Position numbers and translations under genes: made by a program. Below are positions 44,573 to 53,977 of a stretch of 64,000 nucleotides of DNA, one piece after another. The DNA is taken from assembly GCA_963662895.1 (NCBI GenBank), contig OY759982.1, positions 2,790,001 through 2,854,000 on the forward strand, read 5' to 3'. This DNA comes from GWE2-42-39 sp963662895. GTDB lineage: Bacteria; Bacteroidota; Bacteroidia; Bacteroidales; Prolixibacteraceae. Numbering within the stretch: position 1 is the stretch's first letter; each line of letters starts with the position of its first letter. The notes below the pieces were generated by a model. The model did not search any database. It was not told the origin of the DNA and saw only the letters and a program-made list of their open reading frames with translations.

Positions 44573-44612
44573 GAGGAATCTCTTTTTTATATGTTATTTT
44601 TTTAATTTCACT
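44573..44612. repeat. Dispersed 40-bp repeat, copy 2 (inverted)
   Basis: Exact inverted copy of 527-566. It is preceded by GTCATTTCGTAGC, the string that often starts this class of Bacteroidota intergenic elements. Confidence 0.8.
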
Positions 44613-44641
44613 AAACAACTTATTCTCCACTTTCTTCGTTT

Positions 44642-44681
44642 CCCCTCCTTTTTCCAAGGAGGGGTGTTCCGGCTTGCCGGA
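44642..44681. repeat. Two perfect adjacent hairpins
   Basis: CCCCTCCTT-tttcc-AAGGAGGGG (44642-44664) and TCCGGC-tt-GCCGGA (44668-44681). They lie 30 bases beyond the stop of the DUF6807 gene (minus strand) and could also act as its terminator. Confidence 0.65.
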
Positions 44682-44712
44682 TGGGATGGTTGTTAATTTT
44701 CGTTCTTAAAAA

Positions 44713-45627
44713 TCAAAGTTTTTTACCTTCTTTCTGAATTATTCTTTTGGATATTTCTTTATCATGAATCAATAAAGAATACTTTAAAACCAGAGGTTCA
44801 TCTATTTTTAAATCAATTGGTTCACGTCCAGGATAAACCACATTTTGCATACTTTTTTCCCTGCGTAAAATCCAGGATTGAGGAACCCCCGGGTTATCTT
44901 CAGCACACAAAATGGCTACCCCTGCATACGAATTATTTTTTCCCATCGAACCGAAAATGTCGACACAGGAGCCAGCATCAACAGCGGTTACCTGAGGTTC
45001 AATTTGATTACCTTCGCATGAAAACATAACATCATCAGGCAAACGTAACCGCACAGAAAAACCACCGTACCCTTTTTCATCTTCAGACCCCCCGATTTTA
45101 AGATTATCAACCAGGGCCTTCAGTTTTATTTCAAAATCGATCCTTCGGAAATTTTTTTCTTCTAAATAAAAATGAATTATTGTCTGCTCTTTAAGGTAGG
45201 CTTCTTTCCCTTCCATATACAAAGGCGACATCCAGTAAACCTCGGTTTCAAAAGTTGCATCCCCGTCTTTTAATTGTTCAAATTGAACGTTTTTTACATT
45301 CTGACTAAAATTCTCAAGCATCCAGGGATCACCAATCCTATTCCCGTCGATATGCACCTGGTGCCAGCTACAGAATACTCCCCGGTGATGCAAATGGTCT
45401 TCAGGAAAATCCTCGGTAAGGACAGCTCCATCAAGGCCATACAACGGATGTATATAGTTATTCCTGGTATATTCACCATTTAAACTTTTTGGAGAGCGCT
45501 GGTAAAAACAAATACTGTCGTTTCCTTCTTTAAAGAGAAAACCACCATCTCCGATAACCATACTTACCTGGGCTGAAAGGAACCATGAAGAAAACAGGAA
45601 TATGAATAAAAAAACGGTTTTTTGCAT
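44713..45627 (-). CDS. Exported DUF6807 (PmoA-like) protein
   Basis: A 304-residue exported protein with signal peptide (residues 1-19, LSAQ). The family signature is the block YIHPLYGLDGAVLTEDFPED followed by HLHHRGVFCSWHQV, rich in His and acidic residues. Later beta-strand-rich segments include GGFSVRLRLP and GVAILCAEDNPG. Bacteroidota and Planctomycetes often place such proteins near sugar-degrading genes, and the GH20 gene is two genes upstream. The reaction is unknown. Confidence 0.8.
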   Translation of the reverse strand: MQKTVFLFIFLFSSWFLSAQVSMVIGDGGFLFKEGNDSICFYQRSPKSLNGEYTRNNYIHPLYGLDGAVLTEDFPEDHLHHRGVFCSWHQVHIDGNRIGDPWMLENFSQNVKNVQFEQLKDGDATFETEVYWMSPLYMEGKEAYLKEQTIIHFYLEEKNFRRIDFEIKLKALVDNLKIGGSEDEKGYGGFSVRLRLPDDVMFSCEGNQIEPQVTAVDAGSCVDIFGSMGKNNSYAGVAILCAEDNPGVPQSWILRREKSMQNVVYPGREPIDLKIDEPLVLKYSLLIHDKEISKRIIQKEGKKL

Positions 45628-45678
45628 TTTTCATTGATTTAGTTAGGTTCAACGAAGTTAGCTAAAAACAATTAAATA

Positions 45679-47778
45679 TCAACTGATATTGCTCCAGTCG
45701 AACTCCGTATTTTTCATGCTCAAAAGTTGTTGTTTCAGCAGACTATTCTCTGATTTTTCGAGTAAGGAATCCTGATCAAGGATATCACGGGCAATATTAC
45801 GTGCATGTTGCAGGATTTCTCCGTCTTTGCCCAGGTTTGCAATCTTCAGGTTAAAACCAATACCACTTTGCTGAGTCCCCTCGATATCCCCGGGCCCCCG
45901 TAGCTTCATATCTACCTCTGCAATTTCGAAGCCATCGTTGGTACGTACCATGGTTTCAATACGCTTACGGCTCTCCTGGCTTAATTTAAACGAGGACATC
46001 AGCACACAGTACGATTGTTCGGCTCCACGTCCCACGCGCCCGCGTAACTGGTGCAACTGCGAAAGACCAAACCGTTCGGCACTTTCAATGACCATCACCG
46101 AAGCATTGGGCACATCTACTCCTACTTCTATCACTGTCGTGGCCATCATAATCTGGGTTTTTCCTTCCTTGAACCGTTGCATTTCGGCATCTTTGTCGGC
46201 TGCTTTCATTCGCCCGTGCACCATGCTTATTGAATATCCGGGGAATACCTCTTTCATTAAATCAAAACCATCTTCCAGGTTTTTCAGGTCAAGTTTTTCC
46301 GATTCGCTGATCAATGGATATACAATATATATCTGGCGCCCTCTTTTTACCTGCTCGCGGATAAACCCGTACAATTGTTTTTTACGGTTTTCATAAAAAT
46401 GAATGGTTTGTATTGGTTTTCTTCCCGGTGGCAGTTCATCGATCACCGACACCTCCAGATCACCATATACCGTCATGGCCAGTGTACGCGGGATCGGCGT
46501 GGCTGTCATCACCAGGATATGAGGCGGGATAAGCGTATTTTTCTTCCAAAGTTTAGCCCTCTGGGCAACACCAAACCGGTGCTGTTCGTCGATGATAACA
46601 AGCCCCAACTTATAAAACTGTACCGTACTTTCAATTAAGGCATGGGTGCCAACCAGCAACTGTAATTGCCCCGACTCCAGTTTTTCATGAATTATTTTAC
46701 GTTCGCCTGCTTTGGTCGAACCGGTTAACAATGCAATCTCGATACCCAAACCATCGATCATTCCCCGGATAGTATTAAAATGTTGGGTGGCCAAAATCTC
46801 CGTCGGGGCCATCAGACATGCCTGGTAGCCATTGTCGAAAGCAATCAGGGCGATCATCAATGCAACGAGTGTTTTGCCACTGCCCACATCTCCCTGCAAT
46901 AACCGGTTCATCTGCCTCCCAGAACCAATATCTTTCCTGACCTCACGAACCACTCTTTTTTGGGCTTCAGTAAGTTCAAAGGGTAAATAATTTTTATAAA
47001 ATGCGTTGAGATTGTAACCAACATTCGAAAAGACAAATCCCTTGAAATATTGCTCACGTTTATATTTCAAACTTAAAATCTTGAGTTGAATATAAAACAA
47101 CTCCTCAAATTTTAGTCTGAACCGGGCAGCTTTTAACAGAGCCGGGGTTTCCGGGAAATGAACCTGTTTCAATGCCAGGTTCAGGGGCATTATTTTCAGT
47201 TTCTGAAGGAGATAATCAGGCATAGTTTCGGCAACCCGGTCCTGAACAAGCTGAGCTAAAGACCATTGCAATTTATTGATAGTCTTCGAAGTGAGGAACT
47301 TCTTTTTGCAGGCTTCTGTCGTATTGTAAAACGCCTGAAATACTCCGGTAGTTGCCGATTGCCTTTCGACCGGCTCCAGTTCGGGATGCACTATATTTAG
47401 TTGTCCGCCAAAAATAGTCGGTTTACCAAAAGCCACGTAAGGTGTATCCATTTTCAAATTCTCACGCACCCATTTAATACCCTGGAACCAGATGAGTTCC
47501 ATTACACCCGATTCGTCAGCAAACCGGGCAACAAGCCGCTGTTTATTCCGTTCGCCTATGGTTTCAAAATGAGTAATCCGGCCCTTTACCTGGACGTGTG
47601 GCATGTGGTTCGACAAGTCGGCAATACGGTAAAAACGGGTACGGTCGATATATTTATACGGGAAGTAATACAACAGGTCTTTAAACGTAAAAATCTGCAG
47701 TTCCTTTTTCAAAAGCTCAGCACGCTTAGGGCCAACTCCCGGCAAATACATTATATCCTGATCAATACTATCCGGCAT
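45679..47778 (-). CDS. recG: ATP-dependent DNA helicase RecG
   Basis: A 699-residue protein of normal RecG length. An N-terminal wedge/OB domain (IMYLPGVGPKRAELLKKEL, VQVKGRITHFETIG) is followed by helicase motifs: Walker A LLQGDVGSGKTLVALMIAL, LMAPTEILATQHF, the DExH-like IIDEQHRFGVAQR, VMTATPIPRTLAMT, and motif VI HQLRGRVGRG. It ends with LRGPGDIEGTQQSG, the RecG C-terminal TRG region. It remodels stalled replication forks and Holliday junctions. A minus-strand TATATTTG box lies only 5 bases before the ATG, so a nearly leaderless transcript or a chance match. Confidence 0.97.
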   Translation of the reverse strand: MPDSIDQDIMYLPGVGPKRAELLKKELQIFTFKDLLYYFPYKYIDRTRFYRIADLSNHMPHVQVKGRITHFETIGERNKQRLVARFADESGVMELIWFQGIKWVRENLKMDTPYVAFGKPTIFGGQLNIVHPELEPVERQSATTGVFQAFYNTTEACKKKFLTSKTINKLQWSLAQLVQDRVAETMPDYLLQKLKIMPLNLALKQVHFPETPALLKAARFRLKFEELFYIQLKILSLKYKREQYFKGFVFSNVGYNLNAFYKNYLPFELTEAQKRVVREVRKDIGSGRQMNRLLQGDVGSGKTLVALMIALIAFDNGYQACLMAPTEILATQHFNTIRGMIDGLGIEIALLTGSTKAGERKIIHEKLESGQLQLLVGTHALIESTVQFYKLGLVIIDEQHRFGVAQRAKLWKKNTLIPPHILVMTATPIPRTLAMTVYGDLEVSVIDELPPGRKPIQTIHFYENRKKQLYGFIREQVKRGRQIYIVYPLISESEKLDLKNLEDGFDLMKEVFPGYSISMVHGRMKAADKDAEMQRFKEGKTQIMMATTVIEVGVDVPNASVMVIESAERFGLSQLHQLRGRVGRGAEQSYCVLMSSFKLSQESRKRIETMVRTNDGFEIAEVDMKLRGPGDIEGTQQSGIGFNLKIANLGKDGEILQHARNIARDILDQDSLLEKSENSLLKQQLLSMKNTEFDWSNIS

Positions 47779-47832
47779 AAAACAAATATAGAAATTATCT
47801 GTATTTCGAGGGACAGAAATTAAAAATGAATT

Positions 47833-47862
47833 AAAAAAGCCCCACTAATATATAGCGAGGCT
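47833..47862 (-). terminator. Terminator of the GH20 gene
   Basis: On the minus strand AGCCTC pairs with GGGGCT (one wobble) and is followed by TTTTTT, 46 bases after the GH20 stop codon. Confidence 0.5.
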
Positions 47863-47907
47863 CAACCTGCATAACAGGCTTAGGTTTACATTTACGTTAT
47901 TGAAGGA

Positions 47908-49497
47908 TTATTTCTCTTTCCGGTAATTTACGCCATACATATCCAGACGTTGATACTCTGTATCCATTCGTTTTTCAAAATCAGTAAAATTCTTTTTGTC
48001 TTTAGGCGACCATACTACTTCAGCCAATGCGCATACCCGGGGGAAAAGCATATATTCAGCCTTCATGGTCGAGGCAATATATTCCGTCCAGACATTAGCC
48101 TGTGCCCCCAAAATAAAATGTTTCTCATCATCAGCCAGCTCCTTGGGAACAGGTTCGTAGGAGTATACTTTCTCCAAGGGAAGGAACCCACCGATAGCCA
48201 ATGGTTCTTTTTCCGTGTCTTCCGACTGATAATAATCAAAATACAGGTAAGAATTAGGCGACATCACCACATTATGTTTTTCTTTAGCTGCGGCAATACC
48301 TCCTTTTTCCCCGCGCCAGGACATAACAGTGGCACCCGGTGCCAGGCCCCCTTCCAGTATTTCGTCCCATCCAATAATTTGCCTTCCTTTTGAATTCAGG
48401 TATTTCTCGATGCGCTGTATAAAATAACTCTGTAATTCATGCTCACTGGACAGTCCTTCATCCTTCATCCTTTTTTGACATGCCGGACATTCTTTCCACC
48501 GGTCTTTCGGACACTCATCTCCTCCAATGTGTATATATTCTGAAGGGAATAATTCACAAACCTCATCCAACACATTCTCAAGAAAACGGAATGTCTCTTC
48601 TTTACCTGCGCAAAACACTTCTTTTTTCACACCCCAGGAAGTTTCTACTTTATATGGACCACCGGTACATCCCAATTCAGGAAAGGCTGCCAGTACAGCA
48701 GAGGTATGCCCCGGCATCTCGATTTCAGGAACGATGGTAATATACCGTTCGGCGGCATATTTCACCAGGTCTTTTACCTGATCCTGGGTATAAAAGCCTC
48801 CGTAACCAATCCCGTCATAGACCTCTGAGTCCCGGGCATGACCAACAACTGTCTGGTCGCGCCAGTGAGATATTTCAGTAAGTTCCGGATATTTTTTGAT
48901 TTCAAGTCTCCATCCCTGATCTTCAGTTAAATGCCAGTGAAACGTATTCAATTTGTACATGGCCATGTAATCGAGATACTTTTTGATAAAGCTTACCGGG
49001 AAAAAGTGTCTGCCCACATCCAGATGAAGGCCGCGCCATTTAAACCGGGGCTGGTCTTTAATATCAACATAATTAACAGCAAGGCGGGTATTATCTTCCT
49101 GAGGAACCGGGATCATCTGTTTAAGGGTTTGAACCCCGTAAAATATTCCGGCCGGGGCTGAAGCTGTAATCAATATTCCCTTTTTATCAACTTTCAACAT
49201 GTAACCTTCGTCTCCCAACGGAAGTGATTTTATTAACCTAAAAGTTACAGATCCTTTTGCTTTTGCATTTTCGGGAAGCTGAAACCCGTAATATTTTTGC
49301 AGATATTTTTTAAATAATCCGGCAATATTTTTTAAATCGGTATTCTCAGCATCATAAAAAATTCCTGTCTCCTGCCCCAACAGAAAAGTGCCTTCCCGCA
49401 TATTAAGCTGCGAAGGTTGGGGAATGATAGCAAAAGTCCGGGCAAAAATATTAGATACCCAAAAAACCATGGTCAGAAAAAAAATAAGCCTCTTCAT
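47908..49497 (-). CDS. Beta-N-acetylhexosaminidase (GH20)
   Basis: A 529-residue exported enzyme (signal peptide residues 1-19). An N-terminal GH20b domain (FAIIPQPSQLNMREGTFLLG) precedes the catalytic barrel: FKWRGLHLDVGRHFFPVSFI, FHWHLTEDQGWRLEIKKYP, and the catalytic pair in YIHIGGDECPKDRW (HxGGDE, Asp assisting the substrate acetamido group, Glu as acid). It removes terminal GlcNAc or GalNAc from glycans in the periplasm. It is monocistronic with its own promoter (49533-49563) and terminator. Confidence 0.95.
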   Translation of the reverse strand: MKRLIFFLTMVFWVSNIFARTFAIIPQPSQLNMREGTFLLGQETGIFYDAENTDLKNIAGLFKKYLQKYYGFQLPENAKAKGSVTFRLIKSLPLGDEGYMLKVDKKGILITASAPAGIFYGVQTLKQMIPVPQEDNTRLAVNYVDIKDQPRFKWRGLHLDVGRHFFPVSFIKKYLDYMAMYKLNTFHWHLTEDQGWRLEIKKYPELTEISHWRDQTVVGHARDSEVYDGIGYGGFYTQDQVKDLVKYAAERYITIVPEIEMPGHTSAVLAAFPELGCTGGPYKVETSWGVKKEVFCAGKEETFRFLENVLDEVCELFPSEYIHIGGDECPKDRWKECPACQKRMKDEGLSSEHELQSYFIQRIEKYLNSKGRQIIGWDEILEGGLAPGATVMSWRGEKGGIAAAKEKHNVVMSPNSYLYFDYYQSEDTEKEPLAIGGFLPLEKVYSYEPVPKELADDEKHFILGAQANVWTEYIASTMKAEYMLFPRVCALAEVVWSPKDKKNFTDFEKRMDTEYQRLDMYGVNYRKEK

Positions 49498-49532
49498 AGG
49501 TCAAATAGCTTAGGATTCTTACATTTATTCGA

Positions 49533-49563
49533 CAAATATATTTATAAAAAAAACAATAAACAA
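49533..49563 (-). promoter_or_regulatory. Promoter of the GH20 gene
   Basis: Minus-strand TTG (49563-49561), 20-base spacer, then TATATTTG (49540-49533). This fits the Bacteroidota TTG-N19-21-TAnnTTTG consensus; the box is 35 bases before the ATG. Confidence 0.65.
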
Positions 49564-49622
49564 TCAGAAACTTTTTAAAAAAATTGAAAAAGATAAAAAA
49601 TTCTAACATCAGGCAAACTACG

Positions 49623-50351
49623 ATGAAAAAAATTAAAATTGAAAAATGCTGGGATGAAATATGTCCCGGGTTATCGCTGGGTTGTATCGAAACAGATGTA
49701 CAGGTTCAGCAGGAAAACCATGAATTATGGGCTGAAATAAATATAGCTGTAAATGAAATAGCCGGAAGCTTAAAAATGGAAAATATCAGCCGGATTCCTG
49801 TAATTGCTTCCTCACGGAAGGCCTACAAAGCATGTGGTAAGGAGCCGGCAAGGTACCGGTTATCATCAGAGGCATTGTTGCGCAGAATCGTAAATGGAAA
49901 AGGGTTATACCATATTAATAATGTAGTCGATCAGCTAAACCTGGTTTCTGTAACTACCGGGTTTTCTATCGGGGGGTATGATGCGGATAAAATACAAGGC
50001 GATATTTCCTTTGGAATTGCGGGGAATGAACCCTATACAGGAATTGGCCGTGGAACGTTGAACATCGAAAATCTTCCCGTTTTACGGGACAAACAAGGTG
50101 CATTCGGTACCCCTACCAGTGATTCGGAACGCACCTGCGTATCGGAAAATACCAGACGTTTTTTGATGATAATTATTAATTTTGCCAACGATCCGGGACT
50201 GGAGGATGCGATGCAAAAAGCAACCGGGTTTCTGAAAAAATATTGTGCATCGGAAAATATTGAACAAACCATTATATCAGATGAGATACATTTGCAAAAT
50301 TATAATGAAATTGTGGGGATGGAAGGCTGTAAACGGGGTGATGCCTCATAA
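49623..50351 (+). CDS. B3/B4 tRNA-binding-domain protein
   Basis: A 242-residue stand-alone B3/B4 domain protein, like the editing region of phenylalanyl-tRNA synthetase beta chain. Typical stretches are IPVIASSRKAYKACGKEPAR, the SSEALLRRIVNGKGLYHINN block and VSVTTGFSIGGYDADKI. ATG 49623 is preferred to an in-frame ATG at 49584 because the family begins close to the IKIEKCWDEICPGLSLGCIE strand. Stand-alone members may hydrolyse misacylated tRNA or bind amino acids, which is not proven. Its 3' end overlaps the next gene by 71 bases. Confidence 0.85.
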   Translation: MKKIKIEKCWDEICPGLSLGCIETDVQVQQENHELWAEINIAVNEIAGSLKMENISRIPVIASSRKAYKACGKEPARYRLSSEALLRRIVNGKGLYHINNVVDQLNLVSVTTGFSIGGYDADKIQGDISFGIAGNEPYTGIGRGTLNIENLPVLRDKQGAFGTPTSDSERTCVSENTRRFLMIIINFANDPGLEDAMQKATGFLKKYCASENIEQTIISDEIHLQNYNEIVGMEGCKRGDAS

Positions 50352-50832
50352 AAAAGCTATAATTATCGGGGTTCCGCATACCAGCGCGCTCGACTTCCTG
50401 ATCTCATATCTTTATTATACATCCGTAGGCGGGGTGGCACACATTGTAATAAAAAAGGAATTTTTCTTCTGGCCGTTTGGCTTTTTCCTGAAAAAAATGG
50501 GAGCTATCCCGATTGACCGCTCAAAAGGAATTTCTGTAGTAAAACAAATTGCAGATGAAATGAACAAACATGAAACATTTCATTTGGGGATTACACCCGA
50601 AGGTACCCGGGAACGGACAAAAAGATGGAAAACAGGGTTCCACACTATCGCCAAAGCGACGGGAGCAACGGTATACCTGGGATTCTTCGATTTTGGCAAA
50701 AAAGAAATCGGATGGATAGATACCCTTGAGTTAACCGACGACCCGAAAGACGACATCCGCCGGATGAAAGCTTATTACCGTAAAAAGGGCATTGTTGGAA
50801 GGCATCCTGAGTTATTTACAACCGAAGAATAA
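50281..50832 (+). CDS. PlsC-like 1-acylglycerol-3-phosphate acyltransferase family protein
   Basis: A 183-residue acyltransferase. Catalytic HX4D appears as PHTSALDF (H33, D38), and the glycerol-phosphate motif as TPEGTRERTKRWKTGF. GAIPIDRSKG is the third block. The start is uncertain: ATG 50281 (MRYICKIIMKLWGW) fits the usual N-terminus, ATG 50305 is also possible, and both lie inside the previous gene, in another frame. It probably acylates lysophosphatidic acid or a related envelope lipid. Short members of this type lack extra membrane helices. Confidence 0.85.
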   Translation: MRYICKIIMKLWGWKAVNGVMPHKKAIIIGVPHTSALDFLISYLYYTSVGGVAHIVIKKEFFFWPFGFFLKKMGAIPIDRSKGISVVKQIADEMNKHETFHLGITPEGTRERTKRWKTGFHTIAKATGATVYLGFFDFGKKEIGWIDTLELTDDPKDDIRRMKAYYRKKGIVGRHPELFTTEE

Positions 50833-50860
50833 TTACTTCTGTAATTCAATCAGTTAAGAC

Positions 50861-51634
50861 ATGACAAACCTAATTATCTCAATCGTACAATACAATATTG
50901 CCTGGGAAGATAAACAGGCTAATTTCAAAAAAATCGAAAAACTGATCCGGCAGGATAAATCGACAGACCTGTTTGTTCTTCCCGAAATGTTTTCAACAGG
51001 TTTCTCCATGAACACTTTATCGATGGCAGAAGAAACCGGTGGTCCGACAGTAAAATGGATGCAAAAAATTGCCAAAGAAAAAGAGGCGGCTGTTTGCGGA
51101 AGTATAATGATAAAGGAAAAAGGCTCCTGTTTCAACCGTCTTGTTTTTGTTCATCCTGAAGGAAATATTGAGAAGTACGACAAACGGCACCTGTTTACAA
51201 TGGGCAACGAGCAAAAATATTATTCTCCGGGCAACGAAAGGCTATTAATAAATTACAAAGGATTCAGGATACTGCCGCTTATTTGCTACGATCTCCGTTT
51301 CCCTGTTTGGAGCCGGAGCAGGAACGACTTCGACCTGATGATTTATGTGGCTAACTGGCCTGCTCCGCGACGAAAGGCATGGAAGGTACTTCTCCGGGCA
51401 AGGGCCATCGAAAATCAGGCCTATCTGGTTGCGGCAAACAGGACCGGGACTGATAGCAACAGACTTCGTTATTCCGGCGATTCTTTTGCCATCGATGCAA
51501 AAGGAAAAATAATTCAAAAATTAAATCAAAACCAGGAAGGCATTTTAACTGAAAAAATTTCCCTGGAAAGCCTTCAGAAATTCCGGCGTAAATTCCCGGC
51601 ACTCAACGATGCTGACCAATTCAAAATGGAATAG
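50861..51634 (+). CDS. Nitrilase-superfamily omega-amidase-like hydrolase
   Basis: A 257-residue carbon-nitrogen hydrolase with the catalytic triad E42 (LFVLPEMFSTGF), K108 (EKYDKRHLF) and C142 (LPLICYDLRFPVW). The LPEMFSTGFSMN segment and RYSGDSFAIDAKGKII match the YafV/Nit2 omega-amidase branch, which hydrolyses alpha-ketoglutaramate-type amides. Cytosolic. It starts 28 bases after the acyltransferase gene and is likely co-transcribed with it. Confidence 0.9.
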   Translation: MTNLIISIVQYNIAWEDKQANFKKIEKLIRQDKSTDLFVLPEMFSTGFSMNTLSMAEETGGPTVKWMQKIAKEKEAAVCGSIMIKEKGSCFNRLVFVHPEGNIEKYDKRHLFTMGNEQKYYSPGNERLLINYKGFRILPLICYDLRFPVWSRSRNDFDLMIYVANWPAPRRKAWKVLLRARAIENQAYLVAANRTGTDSNRLRYSGDSFAIDAKGKIIQKLNQNQEGILTEKISLESLQKFRRKFPALNDADQFKME

Positions 51635-51842
51635 AAATGTCAAAATTCCAAATAATAAATCTCAGAATCCAAATTCCAAATCATCCGGTATCGGGTATCT
51701 ACCATCCTATTCCTGTTACACTAACTTATTCATTTTCAAAAGACTGAATAATTATCCATACGATCTGATTATTTGTCCATGCCTGCCTGTTCCAATTTTT
51801 CCATTTTTGTTATTCAAAATTTCTAATTGAATCAGTAAAGCA

Positions 51843-53786
51843 ATGAAAAAAATCTCTTTTATTCTTTTTATTTTTATTAGCCTGAACCTTTTTGCAAAAG
51901 ATTATTCTTTACAATCCCCTGATGGAAAAACACTACTTTCAGTCTCTGTTTCGGATGCCATCAAATGGAGTAGCACTTATGCCGGCACATCGATATTTAC
52001 CGGGAATGAAATAAGCCTGGCTCTGTCTGATCAGGTGCTGGGAAACATGCCTAAAATTATTTCCGCGAAAAAAAGCTCAAATACGTCTGTCGAGACTGCG
52101 GTTGTAGGTATTAAATCGAAGCAGGTAAAAAACGAATACAACGAACTTAATATAAAATTTAAGGGTAATTATTCTGTTGTTTTCAGAGTTTTTAACGAAG
52201 GTATTGCCTATCGTTTTGAGACACGGATGAAAAATCAGATCACGGTTGTTAATGAAAAAACTGACCTTAATTTCGCCGGTGATTTTTCTGTCCTCTTTCC
52301 AGAAGAAGAGTCGCTTATTTCCCATTACGAGAGGATGTATCTCGATGAACCAATAGCTGGAATTGATAAAGGCCGGTTTTGTTCGCTGCCTGCATTGGTG
52401 AAGGCAGATAATAATATTAAGATAGGTATAACAGAAACCGACCTTTTCGATTATCCATGCCTGTTTTTAGAGGGAACCGGGGAAAAATCGCTGGTAAGCA
52501 AATTCCCCAAGGTAGTACAGGAAGCTGTTCCATCAGGTGATCGAAGTCAAAAAATAAATAAAGAAGCTGATTATATTGCACTTACCAAGGGGACAAGAAC
52601 ATTCCCGTGGAGGGTTTTCATGTTATCGGAAAACGATGCAAAACTTCTGGAAAACCAAATGGTATATCTTTTATCGCGTCCGTGCAAACTGGAAAAAACA
52701 GATTGGATAAAACCAGGACAGGTTGCCTGGGACTGGTGGAACGCCAACAATATCTATGGCGTTGATTTCAAATCAGGATTAAATACAGATACCTATAAAT
52801 ATTATATTGATTTTGCCGCTGACTATGGTCTGGAATACATCATTCTGGACGAAGGTTGGTCGATTACGACTACTAATTTGCTTAAACCCAACAACGAGCT
52901 TGATCTGGCAGAACTGATCCGTTATGCCGAATCGAAAAATGTAGGAGTAATTCTTTGGTTACTCTGGGGGCCTCTCGATCGTGAAATGGAAACTATTCTT
53001 GATCAGTTTAAAGCATGGGGCGCAAAAGGAATCAAAGTTGATTTCATGCAACGTGCCGATCAGTACATGGTAAACTTTTACGAAAGGGCGGCCCGCGAGT
53101 GTGCCAAACGGGAGATGCTGATTGATTATCATGGCGCTTTCAAACCTTCCGGTATGCTCCGGGCTTATCCGAATATTGTAAACCACGAAGGATTGAAAGG
53201 AATGGAAAACAACAAATGGTCGAAGTTAATTACCCCCAAACACGATGTTACTTTACCATTTACCCGTATGCTGGCAGGCCCGATGGACTATACCCCCGGT
53301 TCGATGCTGAATGCACAGGAAAGAGATTATGCTGTTTCATTCTCGAACCCGATGAGCCAGGGAACACGTTGTCACCAGGTAGCCATGTATGTGGTTTATG
53401 AAGCTCCCCTGCAAATGCTGAGCGATAACCCGACAAATTTACGGGAGGAAGATGAAACAGTCCGCTTTATCAGTAAAATACCGACTACCTGGGATGAAAC
53501 GATCGGGCTGGATGGAAAAGTAGGCGAATATGTTGCCATGGCCCGCAAAAAAAATGATACCTGGTATATCGGGGCAATGACCAACTGGGATGAACGGGAA
53601 CTGGTAATTGATTTGTCTTTCCTTGATGAAGGGAACTACCAGCTTGAAATCATGCAGGACGGTATCAATGCAAACCGTACAGCAAAAGATTACAAAAAGC
53701 TGATGCTGGGAAAAAAATCAGGAGATAAACTAACAATAAAAATGGCTAAAGGTGGTGGCTGGGCTGCTATCTGCACAAAAAAATAA
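51843..53786 (+). CDS. GH97 alpha-glycosidase, probably retaining alpha-galactosidase type
   Basis: A 647-residue exported enzyme (signal peptide residues 1-18, NLFAK). The N-terminal GH97 domain begins YSLQSPDGKTLLSVSVSDAI; the barrel has GQVAWDWWNANNIYGVDF, LEYIILDEGWS and KGIKVDFMQRADQYMVNFYE; the C-terminal domain begins after residue 540. The Asp in VDFM (D400) stands where retaining GH97 enzymes have their nucleophile, and E449 (VNHEGLKGME) where the acid/base lies; inverting SusB-type enzymes differ there. So a retaining alpha-galactosidase-like activity is favoured (inference from family knowledge). Confidence 0.9.
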   Translation: MKKISFILFIFISLNLFAKDYSLQSPDGKTLLSVSVSDAIKWSSTYAGTSIFTGNEISLALSDQVLGNMPKIISAKKSSNTSVETAVVGIKSKQVKNEYNELNIKFKGNYSVVFRVFNEGIAYRFETRMKNQITVVNEKTDLNFAGDFSVLFPEEESLISHYERMYLDEPIAGIDKGRFCSLPALVKADNNIKIGITETDLFDYPCLFLEGTGEKSLVSKFPKVVQEAVPSGDRSQKINKEADYIALTKGTRTFPWRVFMLSENDAKLLENQMVYLLSRPCKLEKTDWIKPGQVAWDWWNANNIYGVDFKSGLNTDTYKYYIDFAADYGLEYIILDEGWSITTTNLLKPNNELDLAELIRYAESKNVGVILWLLWGPLDREMETILDQFKAWGAKGIKVDFMQRADQYMVNFYERAARECAKREMLIDYHGAFKPSGMLRAYPNIVNHEGLKGMENNKWSKLITPKHDVTLPFTRMLAGPMDYTPGSMLNAQERDYAVSFSNPMSQGTRCHQVAMYVVYEAPLQMLSDNPTNLREEDETVRFISKIPTTWDETIGLDGKVGEYVAMARKKNDTWYIGAMTNWDERELVIDLSFLDEGNYQLEIMQDGINANRTAKDYKKLMLGKKSGDKLTIKMAKGGGWAAICTKK

Positions 53787-53856
53787 ATCAGTGAAACGTT
53801 GTCCATAATAACAACCGGGTTCTCTGAATAACCGATAAAACCTTGTAAACCTGAGA

Positions 53857-53888
53857 AGAGTGGTCAAATTTTGGCCGCTCTTTTTTTT
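53857..53888 (+). terminator. Intrinsic terminator after the GH97 gene
   Basis: AGAGTGGTC (53857-53865) pairs with GGCCGCTCT (53873-53881) with two wobbles, followed by eight T (53881-53888). Confidence 0.75.
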
Positions 53889-53902
53889 GGCATAAATATT
53901 GC

Positions 53903-53938
53903 AACTAAATATTTAGTTTTCGAACTATTATCTTAGTT
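53903..53938. promoter_or_regulatory. Tandem operators of the BlaI-type regulator
   Basis: Two palindromes of the form AACTA-N6-TAGTT: 53903-53918 (a perfect 16-bp palindrome AACTAAATATTTAGTT) and 53923-53938. They are 20 bp apart centre to centre, so they face the same side of the helix. They lie 40-75 bases before the blaI-like start, where a dimeric BlaI/MecI repressor would bind. Confidence 0.7.
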
Positions 53939-53977
53939 AATCTTTGTTTTATATAAATGAATTTAAAAAGTACAGTT

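Larger units (their letters stand above)
43953..44712. other. 760-bp gene-free repeat island
   Basis: Holds the kinase promoter (near 44000), a 41-bp tandem repeat (44178-44278), a structured dispersed element (about 44285-44530), the second copy of the 40-bp repeat (44573-44612) and two perfect hairpins (44642-44664 and 44668-44681). A frame at 44176-44532 on the minus strand looks spurious. Confidence 0.8.
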
